Shown: one piece after another, positions 11,401 through 17,823 of the stretch
Layout of the letters: every line of letters starts with the position of its first letter
Numbering within the stretch: the first letter of the stretch is position 1
NCBI RefSeq assembly: GCF_000820085.1
Contig: NZ_CDBN01000038.1
Coordinates: 1-64,000 of the forward strand
DNA length: 64,000 nt
Source of the DNA: Aeromonas sanarellii
GTDB taxonomy: Bacteria > Pseudomonadota > Gammaproteobacteria > Enterobacterales > Aeromonadaceae
Direction: 5' to 3'
The notes under the pieces: model-generated
Told to the model about the DNA's origin: nothing
Database searches by the model: none
What the model saw: only the letters and a program-made list of their open reading frames with translations
Position numbers and translations under genes: made by a program

Positions 11401-13076
11401 CTGTCGCGGTACTCCAAGGCAAAGGGCAGGCTCAGGCTATCCTGACCGTGATCCAGGCTCTGGTGCCAGACGATGCGATAGCTGCCGTCATTGGCCAGGG
11501 TCAGGGTGAAGACGGTCACCCCCCCTGCACTGGCAGTCAGGGTCTGACCGCTTGTCTGGTAGGCGAGCGCCGTACCGTGGCTGGTCAAGCCGAGCTGCTC
11601 GAGGGCGCTCTGATCGGCGCCGAAGCTCACCTGCAGGTTGCCATCTAGCCCGGCCCCGGTATGCAGGGAGCCGGTGGCGCTCACCGGCCCCTCGGCCAGG
11701 TCCGCCTCAGAGAGGGTCAGGGTATCGCTCTGGCCGATGAGGGGCGCCCCGTCGATCACCCGGTTGCCCGCGAGATCGGTCACCTCGGCGCGCACCTCGT
11801 AAGGGCCCTGGATCGTCGACAGATCGAGGTTGCCCAGGTGCCAGCGGCCGTCGCTGCCCACCAGGGCGCTGCCGCTGAAGAGGGTCTGACCATTCTGGCC
11901 AACCAGGGTGATGGTGACGCTCTGACCCGCCTCCACCTCGCTGGTGCTGCCGCTCAGGGTGACCTTGTCATGGCCCAGGATGCTGCCGGTGTCGAGATCA
12001 TCGATGTCGATGGCGGCCCGGGTGTCGACCGTGACGGTCAGGGTGTCGCTGGCCCGGTTGCCGGCGATGTCCACCGAATCGACCCGAAAATCATAGGCGC
12101 CATCCGCCATGTCGCTCGGGATCTGGTATTGCCAGTTGCCGTTGCCATCGACGACGAGCACCGCCAGCACGCTGCCGCCGAGACTCAGGGTGACGGTGGC
12201 ACCCGGTTCCCCCTTGCCCTGCAGCAACGGAGTGGTGTCTTTAGTCAGGTCGTCCACCTGGCTGGCGCCGGTGTCGCTCTCATCCGCCAGATCCAGCGTG
12301 ATGGTGGTGATAGTATCGAGCAGGGTCTGGCCGGTGTCGCTGGCCTTGTTGCCGGCCGCGTCCTGGGTATCGGCCTGGATCGTCAGCGGACCATCCACCA
12401 GCTTGCCGGTGACGTCGCCGAAGTTTGCCTCCCAGACAAAGCCGGGCAGCACCACTGTGGTGGTGGTCAGGCGATTGCCCTCCTGATCGATCAGGGTGAC
12501 GGTCACCGTCTGGCCGACTTCCACATCCTCGACGAAGCCGCGAATGATGACGCCGGTCGCCTCGTCGGCGTTGATGATGTTGTCGGCGGTCTGGGGCTCC
12601 GTGATGGTGATGGCCGCCAGCAGATCCTGATCTTCCGAATAGCGCAGTTCGTCGCCTGGCAGTGCCCCCTGATGGTCGGTGTCAAAGCCCGCCTCGGCCA
12701 GGGTCGCATCATTGATGCGATCCACCACCACGAAGCCACCGGCACTGGAGCCGGCCACACCGTCAACCGTGCCGGCCGCCGCGTTACCGGCCGCGGTCTC
12801 CTCAAACAGCGCGGTCGGGTCGGCCCCCTGACGGATGGCCTCCTGGAGGCTCGCCAGCTCGGCAGGCAGTGCCGCCTCAGGCTGGGCGGGCTCGGGGCGC
12901 TGGTCAACCGCGTCCGCCAACTCCACCTGCCCGTCGGATCCGGTCAGCAGCCGCATGCCCGGCTCCAGTTGCATGCCAGGGGTGGCAGGGCGCTGGGCGC
13001 CATCGGCATCCATCACAAACACGGCGCCCTCCACCTTGGCAATAAGAGTCGGTTTCTCGATTCGCAGCTCGGCCAT
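2418..13076 (-). CDS. Giant LapA-type retention-module RTX adhesin (type I secreted)
   Basis: The protein has 3552 residues from the ATG at 13076, chosen because GGAGG lies 5 bases upstream. The longer frame to 13214 has no such signal. The N-terminus (MAELRIEKPTLIAKVEGAVF) is a LapA-like retention module with the LapG protease motif TAAG at residues 94-97 in the context DPTALFEETAAG. Next come about three bacterial Ig-like domains (to about residue 480) and about eight T1SS-143-type repeats with recurring LDHG and D(S/F)DGD motifs. A VCBS-like unit and many EDG/DGSE cadherin-like repeats follow, with two close tandem repeats near the end (each containing VNDAPVN, KDVDAG and VEHG). RTX nonapeptides (GGLGDD, GGQGND, GGAGSD) lie at about 3389-3440, and a type I secretion C-terminus ends the protein. 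Likely role: surface attachment and biofilm, released by a LapG-like protease. No LapBCE, LapD or LapG gene is in the window. Confidence 0.93.
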   Translation of the reverse strand: MAELRIEKPTLIAKVEGAVFVMDADGAQRPATPGMQLEPGMRLLTGSDGQVELADAVDQRPEPAQPEAALPAELASLQEAIRQGADPTALFEETAAGNAAAGTVDGVAGSSAGGFVVVDRINDATLAEAGFDTDHQGALPGDELRYSEDQDLLAAITITEPQTADNIINADEATGVIIRGFVEDVEVGQTVTVTLIDQEGNRLTTTTVVLPGFVWEANFGDVTGKLVDGPLTIQADTQDAAGNKASDTGQTLLDTITTITLDLADESDTGASQVDDLTKDTTPLLQGKGEPGATVTLSLGGSVLAVLVVDGNGNWQYQIPSDMADGAYDFRVDSVDIAGNRASDTLTVTVDTRAAIDIDDLDTGSILGHDKVTLSGSTSEVEAGQSVTITLVGQNGQTLFSGSALVGSDGRWHLGNLDLSTIQGPYEVRAEVTDLAGNRVIDGAPLIGQSDTLTLSEADLAEGPVSATGSLHTGAGLDGNLQVSFGADQSALEQLGLTSHGTALAYQTSGQTLTASAGGVTVFTLTLANDGSYRIVWHQSLDHGQDSLSLPFALEYRDSDGDLVHANLNVNQVDSTPPDFTIAPVTLIEDGFDNTDAVVGQSLFLIGHQSDPLLADSVAFADQAATLARLNGSGLASDGHVLSFEFGSDRLLTGYYLDDQGNRIEVIKAELGASQSGSDIQGKVTVSLSGPLDHQGSDRLSLGLTVSAREIDGDETHANLQIAIDDGSDPGLGLDAGGSLQEGGASQILDGQLPVNVGSDRLVSLNFEANQPGLNGLTSGGQPTHYQVNGNVITLLDAGNKPILTVTLGLDGKYQVALDGVLDQPVSTNSVNLGLQVQGTDFDGDKSNLGTLNIHITDGVLPQVDPVSLTLVEDSDWSAAQTLSGDLNITAGADPLVHIGFDASQPGLQGLTSGGAPVVISVSGNSISGTVNGQNVFTLTLDQNGHYVFTLNQPLDQGSTDSRLLAGFTLTDSDGDTVSSTLTVAIGDGANPVISAVTGTEMTEANQGDGAVVSTMSFTVNHGADALAPDSLKFDIAAIQGSLDGKFSSHGSKVTFTLDANGDLVGTSADGREVLRAELSLVESNGNWSVTAKVVLSGELDHQGSESLNLPLAVTLTDKDGDSVSTQLPLVIKDGSAPNFVAGSGVSLDEGDLNGHGPLVGTGHFQVNAGSDRVSEVSFADVNEQPALTALGQSVKYELVDGDPAIPGNQILKGYVEVNGVRVEVLEVELGGKLDNAASNGFDYKVTLYQGVHQSGGNATDLPFKINVVDSDKGSGNNDSTTGTLNVSIVEGDTPTLTLTGVTLSEGRFDGAANNQTADDQQATGTLTITADSDPVVDVRLTLSGQVVDGSGKAITHNGETLTWQEVPGSNGHGFQAVTASGTLVLTVTLPSVPGRIEAHTQATLDYQVTVHTNLDHGADDRLDLSLPVKVTDSDGSVITGSTTAVITDAADPVISAIESVRVEEADLDGSSIQHPGTTPTESGETAGGKVTISAGSDRVASLELDVAAFNQANHLSSGGKAVTLAAHSPGWYLASAEGGKPVFWIHLDVNGSYSVHLVGQLDHGAQGKDELGIEIPLFVTDFDGDRSPNVTVEVKVQDDMPIGTHLTHHLSETGSAVSGDLLPPANEGADGARVASVTVNGQQHAINGSLTLDVMSPDGKQVMGSLTIGQDGNYSFTPRPGFDHDAASLNQIIKAQLVDGDGDTAESTLTLHLQDEAVSFTVKAVTGQEDQGAQDPSQGIAIDMRLDIGDFDRGEHVDQLLIQAPANAHGTFYYHGVALTTTADGKWFIVPPAVMVTADNVNYRTQGLTFVPADDWSSWSNNKQPLHFQVQLQVGVSEGTPPPAVTGDLAITVQGIADKPLWDAGSTHQHYTTDEDSSGIVLNVKAGLTDTDGSETLSYQIEWASGEGSLTLNGKVLQPGSNGLYTVAGGDINKVTVVPGKDYGGDIRLIVTPVSTEKSPVVSGQNKALGDHLDLVINVNPQADDAKLTVREIQGKEDTLIDLGSKIGIAHLGDTADGSESLFVRISGLPAGANLLLGGVAVTLDANGYYEVPYDRINDLKLQPPKNSNVDFDLTIKGVVKDTAILTDANGQTHTVVNEKETGSQSLHVDLVGVVDEPHFDLNTSDWTQDGNGYSITIQEDGRAPLDFKLTSGEWTDTPLDHSETLNLVLEGLPEGARVFDGSGKELTLTFAGLDGKGNPLYQVDVSSLGNLQIQPPPNSTADLHLVGHVVVTENDGDHKSFDVPLTIKVEPAIDATDYARTSHGLEDQFTVLDWQPDLTDGAEQVTHLGLSDIEPGYEVWIRVGGVDTQLTVTSGAVDLTPSQLDSLLNGGQLLVKGPEDSDRDTTLQSHVTVTQVDVDSSATAQKVIDGTLHLDIQAVVEPDGNLVQTGQLESPDGHAIPLDGVFVFQDLDPSSDEVIDYLVISDLPPGFVVVGGINDGQGNWTVPHDALGNYALRSPDGFTGTVTFKVSARVIDLGDNNEGDVSAPAYREITASADFHAATHSGQVAADVDFDNSAPITGVEDQGVNFGSQFKDMVSLDTADIGDDELSIVITGLPPGVNVQGLTFDFVNGEYLIKLPGGLDDLDKLTLTLPQDYAGDGLHFNVRLVNTDTVSGDTKMVEKDVTLSITPEVDINGGADGLPELQLNVKDVNGDGQPDNLEDTEIHLDLSVKLADISPSVADGGLETVERVVVTVDPQYGHFLDKNGQPVSTLRVNDPADLKDLVFVPKEHFSGKVPLAVTVDILDTATTGTDRGSWSGQVGFEVLPVNDPANLTVQNVTGQEDGSVSLGGLGASLIDNDGSEQIVGLQIKGVPDGFTLSAPAVNNGGGVWQVPVGTDFSTLTLIPPADFSGTLDLTLSAFTLDKGLTLPLETSAGFTVTVNPVGDAVITDMQEQASGAEGDVITLNLGVETRDTHATGGSAGNVHENGPEQVRVTLEGVPDGAEIRLPSGVSGTVVDLGGGRWQVTTDGGKLDAVELVTHDANGAMAIKVTAQSLDNGALGPEVNGSIQVDVSPVNDAPVNVLPGEPQVAQEDEPFVIQGLQVKDVDAGNGIMEVRLSVEHGTLTLPAGSGVTLTGNGTGDVVLTGTLADLNALLAGGVTYQGERDFNGQDALTMVTNDRGNTGSGGALSDTDVLPIEVQPVNDAPVNQVPDAMAVKEDGSLSLSGISVKDVDAGSAPMSMVLRVEHGVLTLLGTAGAVSVQGAGTNVVTLVGSLDDLNSLLNGNLHYEPGRDFWGEDNLTITTSDQGNTGAGGALTDTATVGITVTAEADEPRLGLGTHDIHALQGAWVPLNLSASVVNPATGELSVRIQNLGGAQVVDEHGQSMGHADNNGDWLLPMDHSVPLYVKDLAAGEHSLILTAESSAGGRTLSSAQETLNIHSQSGHDLVGSDQGDWLFGSTGSDRLLGGLGDDLIRGGQGNDILSGGAGSDLFVWGQGDEGTAAQPAIDTITDFRPEEGDRIDLADLLKGVTGNSLDGLLNHLSASVTTGSGGLGDVNLSVSPAGDGHVTQQITLKDVDLSGWNLSGGSSSHEILQSLLDQHSLIIQHP

Positions 13077-13805
13077 ATATCCTCCAACGGGTAAACACAG
13101 GCTTCCCAGGACATGAAGCCTAAGGGAAGCCACCGTGACAGGCGGACATTTTACCGCCAAACACCCCATACAACCCTTCAGCATTTTCGAAAATATCGAA
13201 AGTAAATGCCGCAAACCTTCCTATTTAATTAAATTAAACGCTGCAAACCACGATATTCACCAAAATAAAGACCTGATTTCTCCTGCGAAGGGAAAGGATG
13301 GCCCTTCTGGCTCCCTCTGGCGCGACAGCTTCTGACACGCGCCGCCCTCGCCTCCAGGGCGCGCTATTTCAGCAGGCTGAGCATCTCGTCCTCTCCCCTG
13401 TCGACATGAAATGAATATTTACTCAATTCAGACCTGTGTCGACCAGGGGGGCCGCCCATCTCCCGCCTCCCCCCGGCACCTTCTCTTACCTGGCGCCACT
13501 CCCTTGCCATCCTCCCTGACGAAGGAAAAAGGTGGGACTAACCATCGGATGGATTTCAATAATTCAACCTGGATCCCACTTTTGGGATCCTCCCCCCCTG
13601 CCAATTGATCTAGCGCAACTCCCAGGGGGATAAATGATTATCCATTTTACCCATTTGGTATTATCTCCGGGAGCAATTGCATAAACAGCACTTTCTATGC
13701 AGCCATAACAATTAATCGGCCTGCCATGCCCGTCGATGATGAGCACAGATGTCCACAGCTAGATGGAACGGTCAGGCCCGACATGGACTTTTTTATCTGG
13801 GAGTG
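13077..13805. promoter_or_regulatory. Divergent intergenic region, adhesin / nrfA
   Basis: This 0.7-kb region has no convincing gene. The adhesin side holds AT-rich sequence (about 13190-13260) suited to a minus-strand promoter. The nrf side has a partial FNR-like dyad TTGATctagCGCAA at 13605-13618, whose left half matches the FNR consensus exactly. It also has a TACC-N5-GGTA dyad at 13648-13660, reminiscent of but not matching a spaced NarL/NarP site, and a perfect hairpin GGATCCCA..TGGGATCC at 13571-13590. Anaerobic and nitrate/nitrite control of nrfA is known in other gammaproteobacteria; assigning these sites is inference. Confidence 0.4.
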
Positions 13806-15248
13806 ATGACCGTGGGTTCATATGACAAAGCTTGCAGACAGGGCCTCGCCGCTCTGCTGCTGACCGCCCTGCTCGGTGCCGGCACTCTGGCGCAGGCAGA
13901 GGAGGCCACCCCCGAGGGCAAGGTAGAGGCGCGCAGCGAGCTGTTCGCCAAGGATCACGCCGATCAGTTCACCAGCTGGAAAGGCACCAGCGAGAGCAAG
14001 GAACGCACCGACGCCCTGGCGGAAGATCCGCAGATGGTGGTGCTCTGGGCCGGCTACCCCTTCTCCAAGGATTACAACAAGCCGCGCGGCCACTTCTATG
14101 CGCTGACCGACGTGCGGGAAACCCTGCGTACCGGCGCCCCCAAGACCGCCGAAGACGGTCCGCTGCCCATGGCCTGCTGGAGCTGCAAAGGCCCGGACGT
14201 GGCCCGCGTCATCGACGAGAAGGGTGAGGATGGCTACTTCAAGGGGATGTGGGCAAAAGGCGGCCCCGAGATCGTCAACACCATCGGCTGCGCCGACTGC
14301 CACGACACCGCCTCGAAAGAGTTCAAGGAAGGCAAACCTGCCCTGCACCTCTCCCGTCCCTATGCCGACCGCGCCATGACCGCCATCCACAAGCCGTTCA
14401 AGGAGCAGGGGCGCTTCGATCAGCAGTCCCAGGTGTGCGGCCAGTGCCACGTGGAGTACTACTTCAGCGGCCCCACCAAGGCGGTGAAATTCCCCTGGGA
14501 CAAGGGCACCACAGTGGAGCTGATGGAGCAGTATTACGATGAAATAGGCTTTGCCGACTGGACCCATGCCCTCTCCAGGACCCCCATGCTCAAAGCCCAG
14601 CACCCCGAGTACGAGACCTGGCGCGCCGGCATTCACGGCCAGAACAACGTCGCCTGCGTCGACTGCCACATGCCCAAGGTGCAGAACGAGCAGGGCAAGG
14701 TCTACACGGATCACAAGGTGGGCAATCCCTTCGATCGCTTCGAGCAGACCTGCCGCAACTGCCACACCCAGAGCAAGGAGATGCTGCAAGGGGTGGTCAA
14801 GCAGCGCAAGGATGCCGTCACCGAGATCAAATTGAAGGTCGAGAAGCAGCTGGTGCACGCCCACTTCGAGGCCAAGGCCGCCTGGGATGCCGGCGCCACC
14901 GAGGCCGAGATGAAGGACATTCTGCAGGACATCCGTCACGCCCAATGGCGCTGGGACTTCTCCATCGCCTCCCACGGGGTGCAGGCGCACGCACCGGAAG
15001 TGGCGCTGCGCATGCTGGGCACCGCCCTGGACAAGGCCGCCGATGCGCGCACCAAGCTGGCACGCCTCTTGGCCGCCAAGGGGATCAGCCACGAGATCGC
15101 CATTCCCGACATCTCCAGCAAGGAGAAGGCCCAGGCCGCCCTTGGCATGGACATGAGGCAGATGAACGCGGACAAGGCCCAGTTCCTCAAGACCACAGTG
15201 CCCGCCTGGGAAGCCGAGGCCAAAGCGGCCGGACGGCTCGCACAATGA
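13806..15248 (+). CDS. nrfA: Periplasmic pentahaem cytochrome c552 nitrite reductase (ammonia-forming)
   Basis: The protein has 480 residues from ATG 13806, close to the 478 of E. coli NrfA. An upstream in-frame ATG at 13749 would add 19 residues ahead of the signal peptide and is less likely. A Sec signal ([18 protein letters not shown]) precedes the mature chain. The catalytic haem motif CWSCK is present with four CxxCH motifs (CADCH, CGQCH, CVDCH, CRNCH). NrfA reduces nitrite to ammonium with six electrons in the periplasm. Electrons should arrive through NrfB and the NrfCD quinol dehydrogenase encoded next; there is no NrfH. The CxxCK haem needs the dedicated lyase NrfE with NrfF/G, encoded downstream in the same operon. 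Confidence 0.97.
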   Translation: MTVGSYDKACRQGLAALLLTALLGAGTLAQAEEATPEGKVEARSELFAKDHADQFTSWKGTSESKERTDALAEDPQMVVLWAGYPFSKDYNKPRGHFYALTDVRETLRTGAPKTAEDGPLPMACWSCKGPDVARVIDEKGEDGYFKGMWAKGGPEIVNTIGCADCHDTASKEFKEGKPALHLSRPYADRAMTAIHKPFKEQGRFDQQSQVCGQCHVEYYFSGPTKAVKFPWDKGTTVELMEQYYDEIGFADWTHALSRTPMLKAQHPEYETWRAGIHGQNNVACVDCHMPKVQNEQGKVYTDHKVGNPFDRFEQTCRNCHTQSKEMLQGVVKQRKDAVTEIKLKVEKQLVHAHFEAKAAWDAGATEAEMKDILQDIRHAQWRWDFSIASHGVQAHAPEVALRMLGTALDKAADARTKLARLLAAKGISHEIAIPDISSKEKAQAALGMDMRQMNADKAQFLKTTVPAWEAEAKAAGRLAQ

Positions 15249-15299
15249 CGAGGCATGCGGGCCCGCAGTGTCGGGCCTGCAGCCGGATGGAGGCTTCCT

Positions 15300-15932
15300 A
15301 TGGGTGATTTAACGATGGATTTCTTACGACTGATGCTGATGGCAGCCATGCTGCTGACCAGCCTGCAGGGCCAGGCCGCCGATGCGGCAACCGCCCCGGC
15401 ACCGACTACACATGAAGTGGAATTTCTGCGCAGTGCCGACAAGGCCTGCACCGACTGCCACAAGGAGCAGGTCGAAGGGATGCACGGCAAGCACGGCCAG
15501 GCGACCAACCCCAACAACCTGGCGCCGGTCACCTGCACCAACTGCCACGGTCAGCCCTCCCCCCAACACAGGGAAGGGGTCAAGGATGTGATGCGCTTTA
15601 GCGACAGCTTCAATGACAAGCAAAGCGTCCTGGCAGACAAGCAAAGCGCCTTGGCAGAAAAGCAGAGCACCGAGAGCTATCCCATCGCCGAGCAGAACGG
15701 GGTCTGCATGAGCTGTCACGAGCCCAAACCCCTGCGCGAGGCGCTCTGGGCCCACGACGTACACGCCACCAGGCTCACCTGCACCAGCTGCCACCAGCTG
15801 CACCCGGCCAAGGAGCCCATGGTGGCAATTCCGGAGAAGTCCCGCATCAAGCTCTGCGTCGACTGCCACAGCAAGCAGCATCAGGCCAAGGCAGCCAACC
15901 AGACTGCCAGCCTGGGCAAGGAGGCGCCATGA
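15300..15932 (+). CDS. nrfB: Pentahaem c-type cytochrome electron donor to NrfA
   Basis: The protein has 210 residues from ATG 15300, chosen because GGAGG at about 15288-15292 precedes it; ATG 15315 is an alternative. A signal peptide (LMLMAAMLLTSLQGQAAD) is followed by five CxxCH motifs (CTDCH, CTNCH, CMSCH, CTSCH, CVDCH), the NrfB pattern. It shuttles electrons from NrfCD to NrfA in the periplasm. Between haems 2 and 3 is an imperfect 7-residue tandem repeat, KQSVLAD / KQSALAE / KQST, encoded by 21-bp units from 15615. It overlaps nrfC by 4 bases (ATGA at 15929), so translation is probably coupled. Confidence 0.95.
   Translation: MGDLTMDFLRLMLMAAMLLTSLQGQAADAATAPAPTTHEVEFLRSADKACTDCHKEQVEGMHGKHGQATNPNNLAPVTCTNCHGQPSPQHREGVKDVMRFSDSFNDKQSVLADKQSALAEKQSTESYPIAEQNGVCMSCHEPKPLREALWAHDVHATRLTCTSCHQLHPAKEPMVAIPEKSRIKLCVDCHSKQHQAKAANQTASLGKEAP
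15615..15671 (+). repeat. 21-bp tandem repeat inside nrfB
   Basis: Units begin at 15615, 15636 and 15657 (gacaagcaaagc, gacaagcaaagc, gaaaagcagagc). Because the unit is 21 bp, gain or loss keeps the reading frame. It encodes a charged linker between haem motifs 2 and 3 of NrfB. Confidence 0.85.
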
Positions 15933-16609
15933 GCTGCTCTCGCCGTGACTTTATGGCGGGCATGGGCGCGGGGGCCCTTATCATGATGACGGGGCCGACT
16001 CGCGCCCTTGCCACCCCCCTCGCCCACAGCCAGACCATCGACGGGGTCCGCTATGGCATGATCCACGACGAGACGGCCTGCATCGGCTGTACCGCCTGCA
16101 TGGATGCCTGCCGGGAGGTGAATCAGGTGCCGGAGGGGGTCTCGCGCCTCGAGATCCTCCGCTCCGGCCCCATCGGCACCTTCCCCGATGCCGAGTACCA
16201 CTTCTTTCGCAAGTCCTGCCAGCACTGCGACAACGCCCCCTGCGTGCACGTCTGCCCCACCGGTGCCTCCCATATCCGCAAGGAGGATGGCATCGTCGAC
16301 GTCAACCCGGATCTCTGCGTCGGCTGCATGTACTGTCTGGCTGCCTGCCCCTATCAGGTGCGCTTTATCAACCCTGTGACCAAGGTGGCCGACAAGTGCG
16401 ACTTTTGCCGCAAGACTAACCTGGCGGCGGGCAAGGAGCCGGCGTGCGTGGAATCCTGCCCCACCAAGGCGCTGGTGTTCGGCAATCTGGATGACCCGGA
16501 CAGCCCCATCGCCAAACGGCTGGTGAAGGAGACCACCTATCGCTACAAGCAGGCACTCGGCACCTCGCCCAAGATGTACCGCGTGCCCAAAGGGGAGATA
16601 ACGTCATGA
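15929..16609 (+). CDS. nrfC: Nrf 4Fe-4S ferredoxin-type subunit, Tat-exported
   Basis: The protein has 226 residues. It begins with a twin-arginine signal (SRRDFMAG, then a hydrophobic stretch to about residue 28). Four ferredoxin-like cysteine groups follow: CIGCTACMDAC, CQHCDNAPCVHVC, CVGCMYCLAAC and CDFCRK...ACVESC. This is NrfC, which with NrfD oxidises quinol and passes electrons to NrfB. Its start overlaps the nrfB stop. Its stop (TGA 16607-16609) overlaps the ATG at 16606 of a decayed second nrfD start, preserving the position where an original coupled nrfD would have begun. Confidence 0.96.
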   Translation: MSCSRRDFMAGMGAGALIMMTGPTRALATPLAHSQTIDGVRYGMIHDETACIGCTACMDACREVNQVPEGVSRLEILRSGPIGTFPDAEYHFFRKSCQHCDNAPCVHVCPTGASHIRKEDGIVDVNPDLCVGCMYCLAACPYQVRFINPVTKVADKCDFCRKTNLAAGKEPACVESCPTKALVFGNLDDPDSPIAKRLVKETTYRYKQALGTSPKMYRVPKGEITS

Positions 16610-16707
16610 CCATGCAAGAGGCATTTCACTTCCCCTCCCTTGTCTGGGGATTTGTCCGATCGCCATCTACCGCAGTAACAGAAGGAGGAATGGATCATGT
16701 TGCATGA
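16606..16707 (+). pseudogene. Remnant copy of the nrfD 5' end
   Basis: The ATG overlaps the nrfC stop and has GGGGAG about 8 bases upstream, the arrangement expected for a coupled nrfD start. The 33-codon ORF reads AFHFPSLVW where intact nrfD reads AFHFSSLVW. Third-base differences (tcc/tcg, ctt/ctg, gtc/gtg) show divergence under coding constraint. The DNA similarity continues (atcgccatcta in both), but the remnant is out of register there, so it is frameshifted. It ends at TGA 16705-16707, overlapping the true nrfD start region. I read it as a leftover nrfD allele displaced by a complete copy with its own ribosome-binding site. Confidence 0.8.
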
Positions 16708-17650
16708 CGCATTTCACTTCTCCTCGCTGGTGTGGGACTGGCCCATCGCCATCTATCTCTTTCTGCTCGGCATCTCCGCTGGGGCCACCACCCTCTCGGT
16801 GCTGCTGCGCCGCAAGGGGGCCGGCAGCGAGAGCGGCATCATCAAGGCGACCGCCATTCTGGCGCCGGTGAGCGTGGTGCTGGGGTTACTGATCCTTATC
16901 TTCCATCTAGCCCGCCCCTGGACCTTCTGGAAACTGATGTTCCACTACCAGTTCGACTCCGTGATGTCGATGGGGGTCATGCTGTTTCAGGTCTACATGG
17001 CGGTGCTGTTCGCCTGGCTGGCGGTGGTGTTTCGGACCGAGATCGAGACCTTGCGCCGTCACCTGCTGCAAGAGAAGTTCGCCTTTGTGGATGATCTCAT
17101 CGCTTGGCTTGCCCGCATCGAGCGGCTGCTGGCGCCGCTGTTGCTGCTGCTCGCCGTGCTGTTGGGGGCCTACACCGGCTTTCTGCTGTCGGCGCTCAAG
17201 ACCTATCCGCTCTTGAACAACCCGGTGTTGCCAGTGCTGTTCCTCATCTCTGGCGTCAGCTCCGGCATCGCCTCCACCATCTTGCTGGCGGTCACCCTGT
17301 TCAAGGAGAACCATCACAGCCAGGGGGTGAGCTTCGTCCACCGCTTCGAGCGGCCGGTGCTGGCGGTGGAGGTGTTGCTGCTGGTTTGCTTCTTTACCGG
17401 CCTCTACTTCGGTGGCGACCAGAAGGAGGCAGCCATGTGGGCCGCCATCGGCAGCGGCTTCTGGGCTCAGGTGTTCTGGCTCGGGGTGGTGGGCATCGGC
17501 ATGCTGCTGCCCCAGTTGCTGGCCCTGCTGGCCCCCGCACCGCTGCGGGCCAAAAACGGCTATCTGGTGCTGGTCTGCAGCCTGACCCTGGTGGGGATCC
17601 TGCTGCTGCGCTACTTCGTGCTTTATGCCGGTCAAATGACAGTCGTATAA
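16697..17650 (+). CDS. nrfD: Polysulfide-reductase-like quinol dehydrogenase membrane subunit
   Basis: The 317-residue, highly hydrophobic protein has about eight predicted transmembrane segments (for example WPIAIYLFLLGISAGATTLSV near the N-terminus), typical of NrfD/PsrC. It oxidises membrane quinol and passes electrons to NrfC. The ATG at 16697 has AGGAGG about 8 bases upstream. Unlike the tight junctions elsewhere in this operon, it does not overlap nrfC: an 87-bp insert containing a decayed copy of its own 5' end separates them. A hairpin terminator-like structure follows it, so nrfE and later genes may be transcribed at a lower level or from a separate promoter. Confidence 0.95.
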   Translation: MLHDAFHFSSLVWDWPIAIYLFLLGISAGATTLSVLLRRKGAGSESGIIKATAILAPVSVVLGLLILIFHLARPWTFWKLMFHYQFDSVMSMGVMLFQVYMAVLFAWLAVVFRTEIETLRRHLLQEKFAFVDDLIAWLARIERLLAPLLLLLAVLLGAYTGFLLSALKTYPLLNNPVLPVLFLISGVSSGIASTILLAVTLFKENHHSQGVSFVHRFERPVLAVEVLLLVCFFTGLYFGGDQKEAAMWAAIGSGFWAQVFWLGVVGIGMLLPQLLALLAPAPLRAKNGYLVLVCSLTLVGILLLRYFVLYAGQMTVV

Positions 17651-17660
17651 CGGTATGATC

Positions 17661-17702
17661 ACCAGCGCCAGCCACCCTCGGGTGACTGGCGCTGGTTTGT
17701 TG
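17661..17702 (+). terminator. Hairpin after nrfD
   Basis: ACCAGCGCCAG (17661-17671) pairs perfectly with CTGGCGCTGGT (17686-17696), followed by TTGTT. It lies between nrfD and nrfE inside the nrf cluster and probably attenuates read-through, but the T-tract is weak. Confidence 0.6.
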
Positions 17703-17725
17703 CTGGCCCAATGAATTTCTGGTGA

Positions 17726-17788
17726 TGCCACACCCGTTGCTTGGCAATGTTCCCCGCCAAAGGGAGACGACGCGGCGTGTGTGGCATG
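17726..17788. repeat. Inverted repeat upstream of nrfE
   Basis: ATGCCACAC (17726-17734) and GTGTGGCAT (17780-17788) are perfect 9-bp inverted arms 45 bp apart, just upstream of the nrfE start. They could form a long-loop hairpin or two half-sites. The function is unknown. Confidence 0.5.
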
Positions 17789-17823
17789 ACATGAATGACA
17801 TCAAAGATTGAAACGGAGGTTAT

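Noticed and set aside
13571-13590. Palindrome GGATCCCA..TGGGATCC as a terminator
   Set aside because: It has no T-tract and sits between divergent genes; it is retained only as a hairpin in the intergenic note.
13818-15245. A 475-codon minus-strand ORF over nrfA
   Set aside because: nrfA on the other strand carries all five haem motifs; this frame is a GC-driven shadow.
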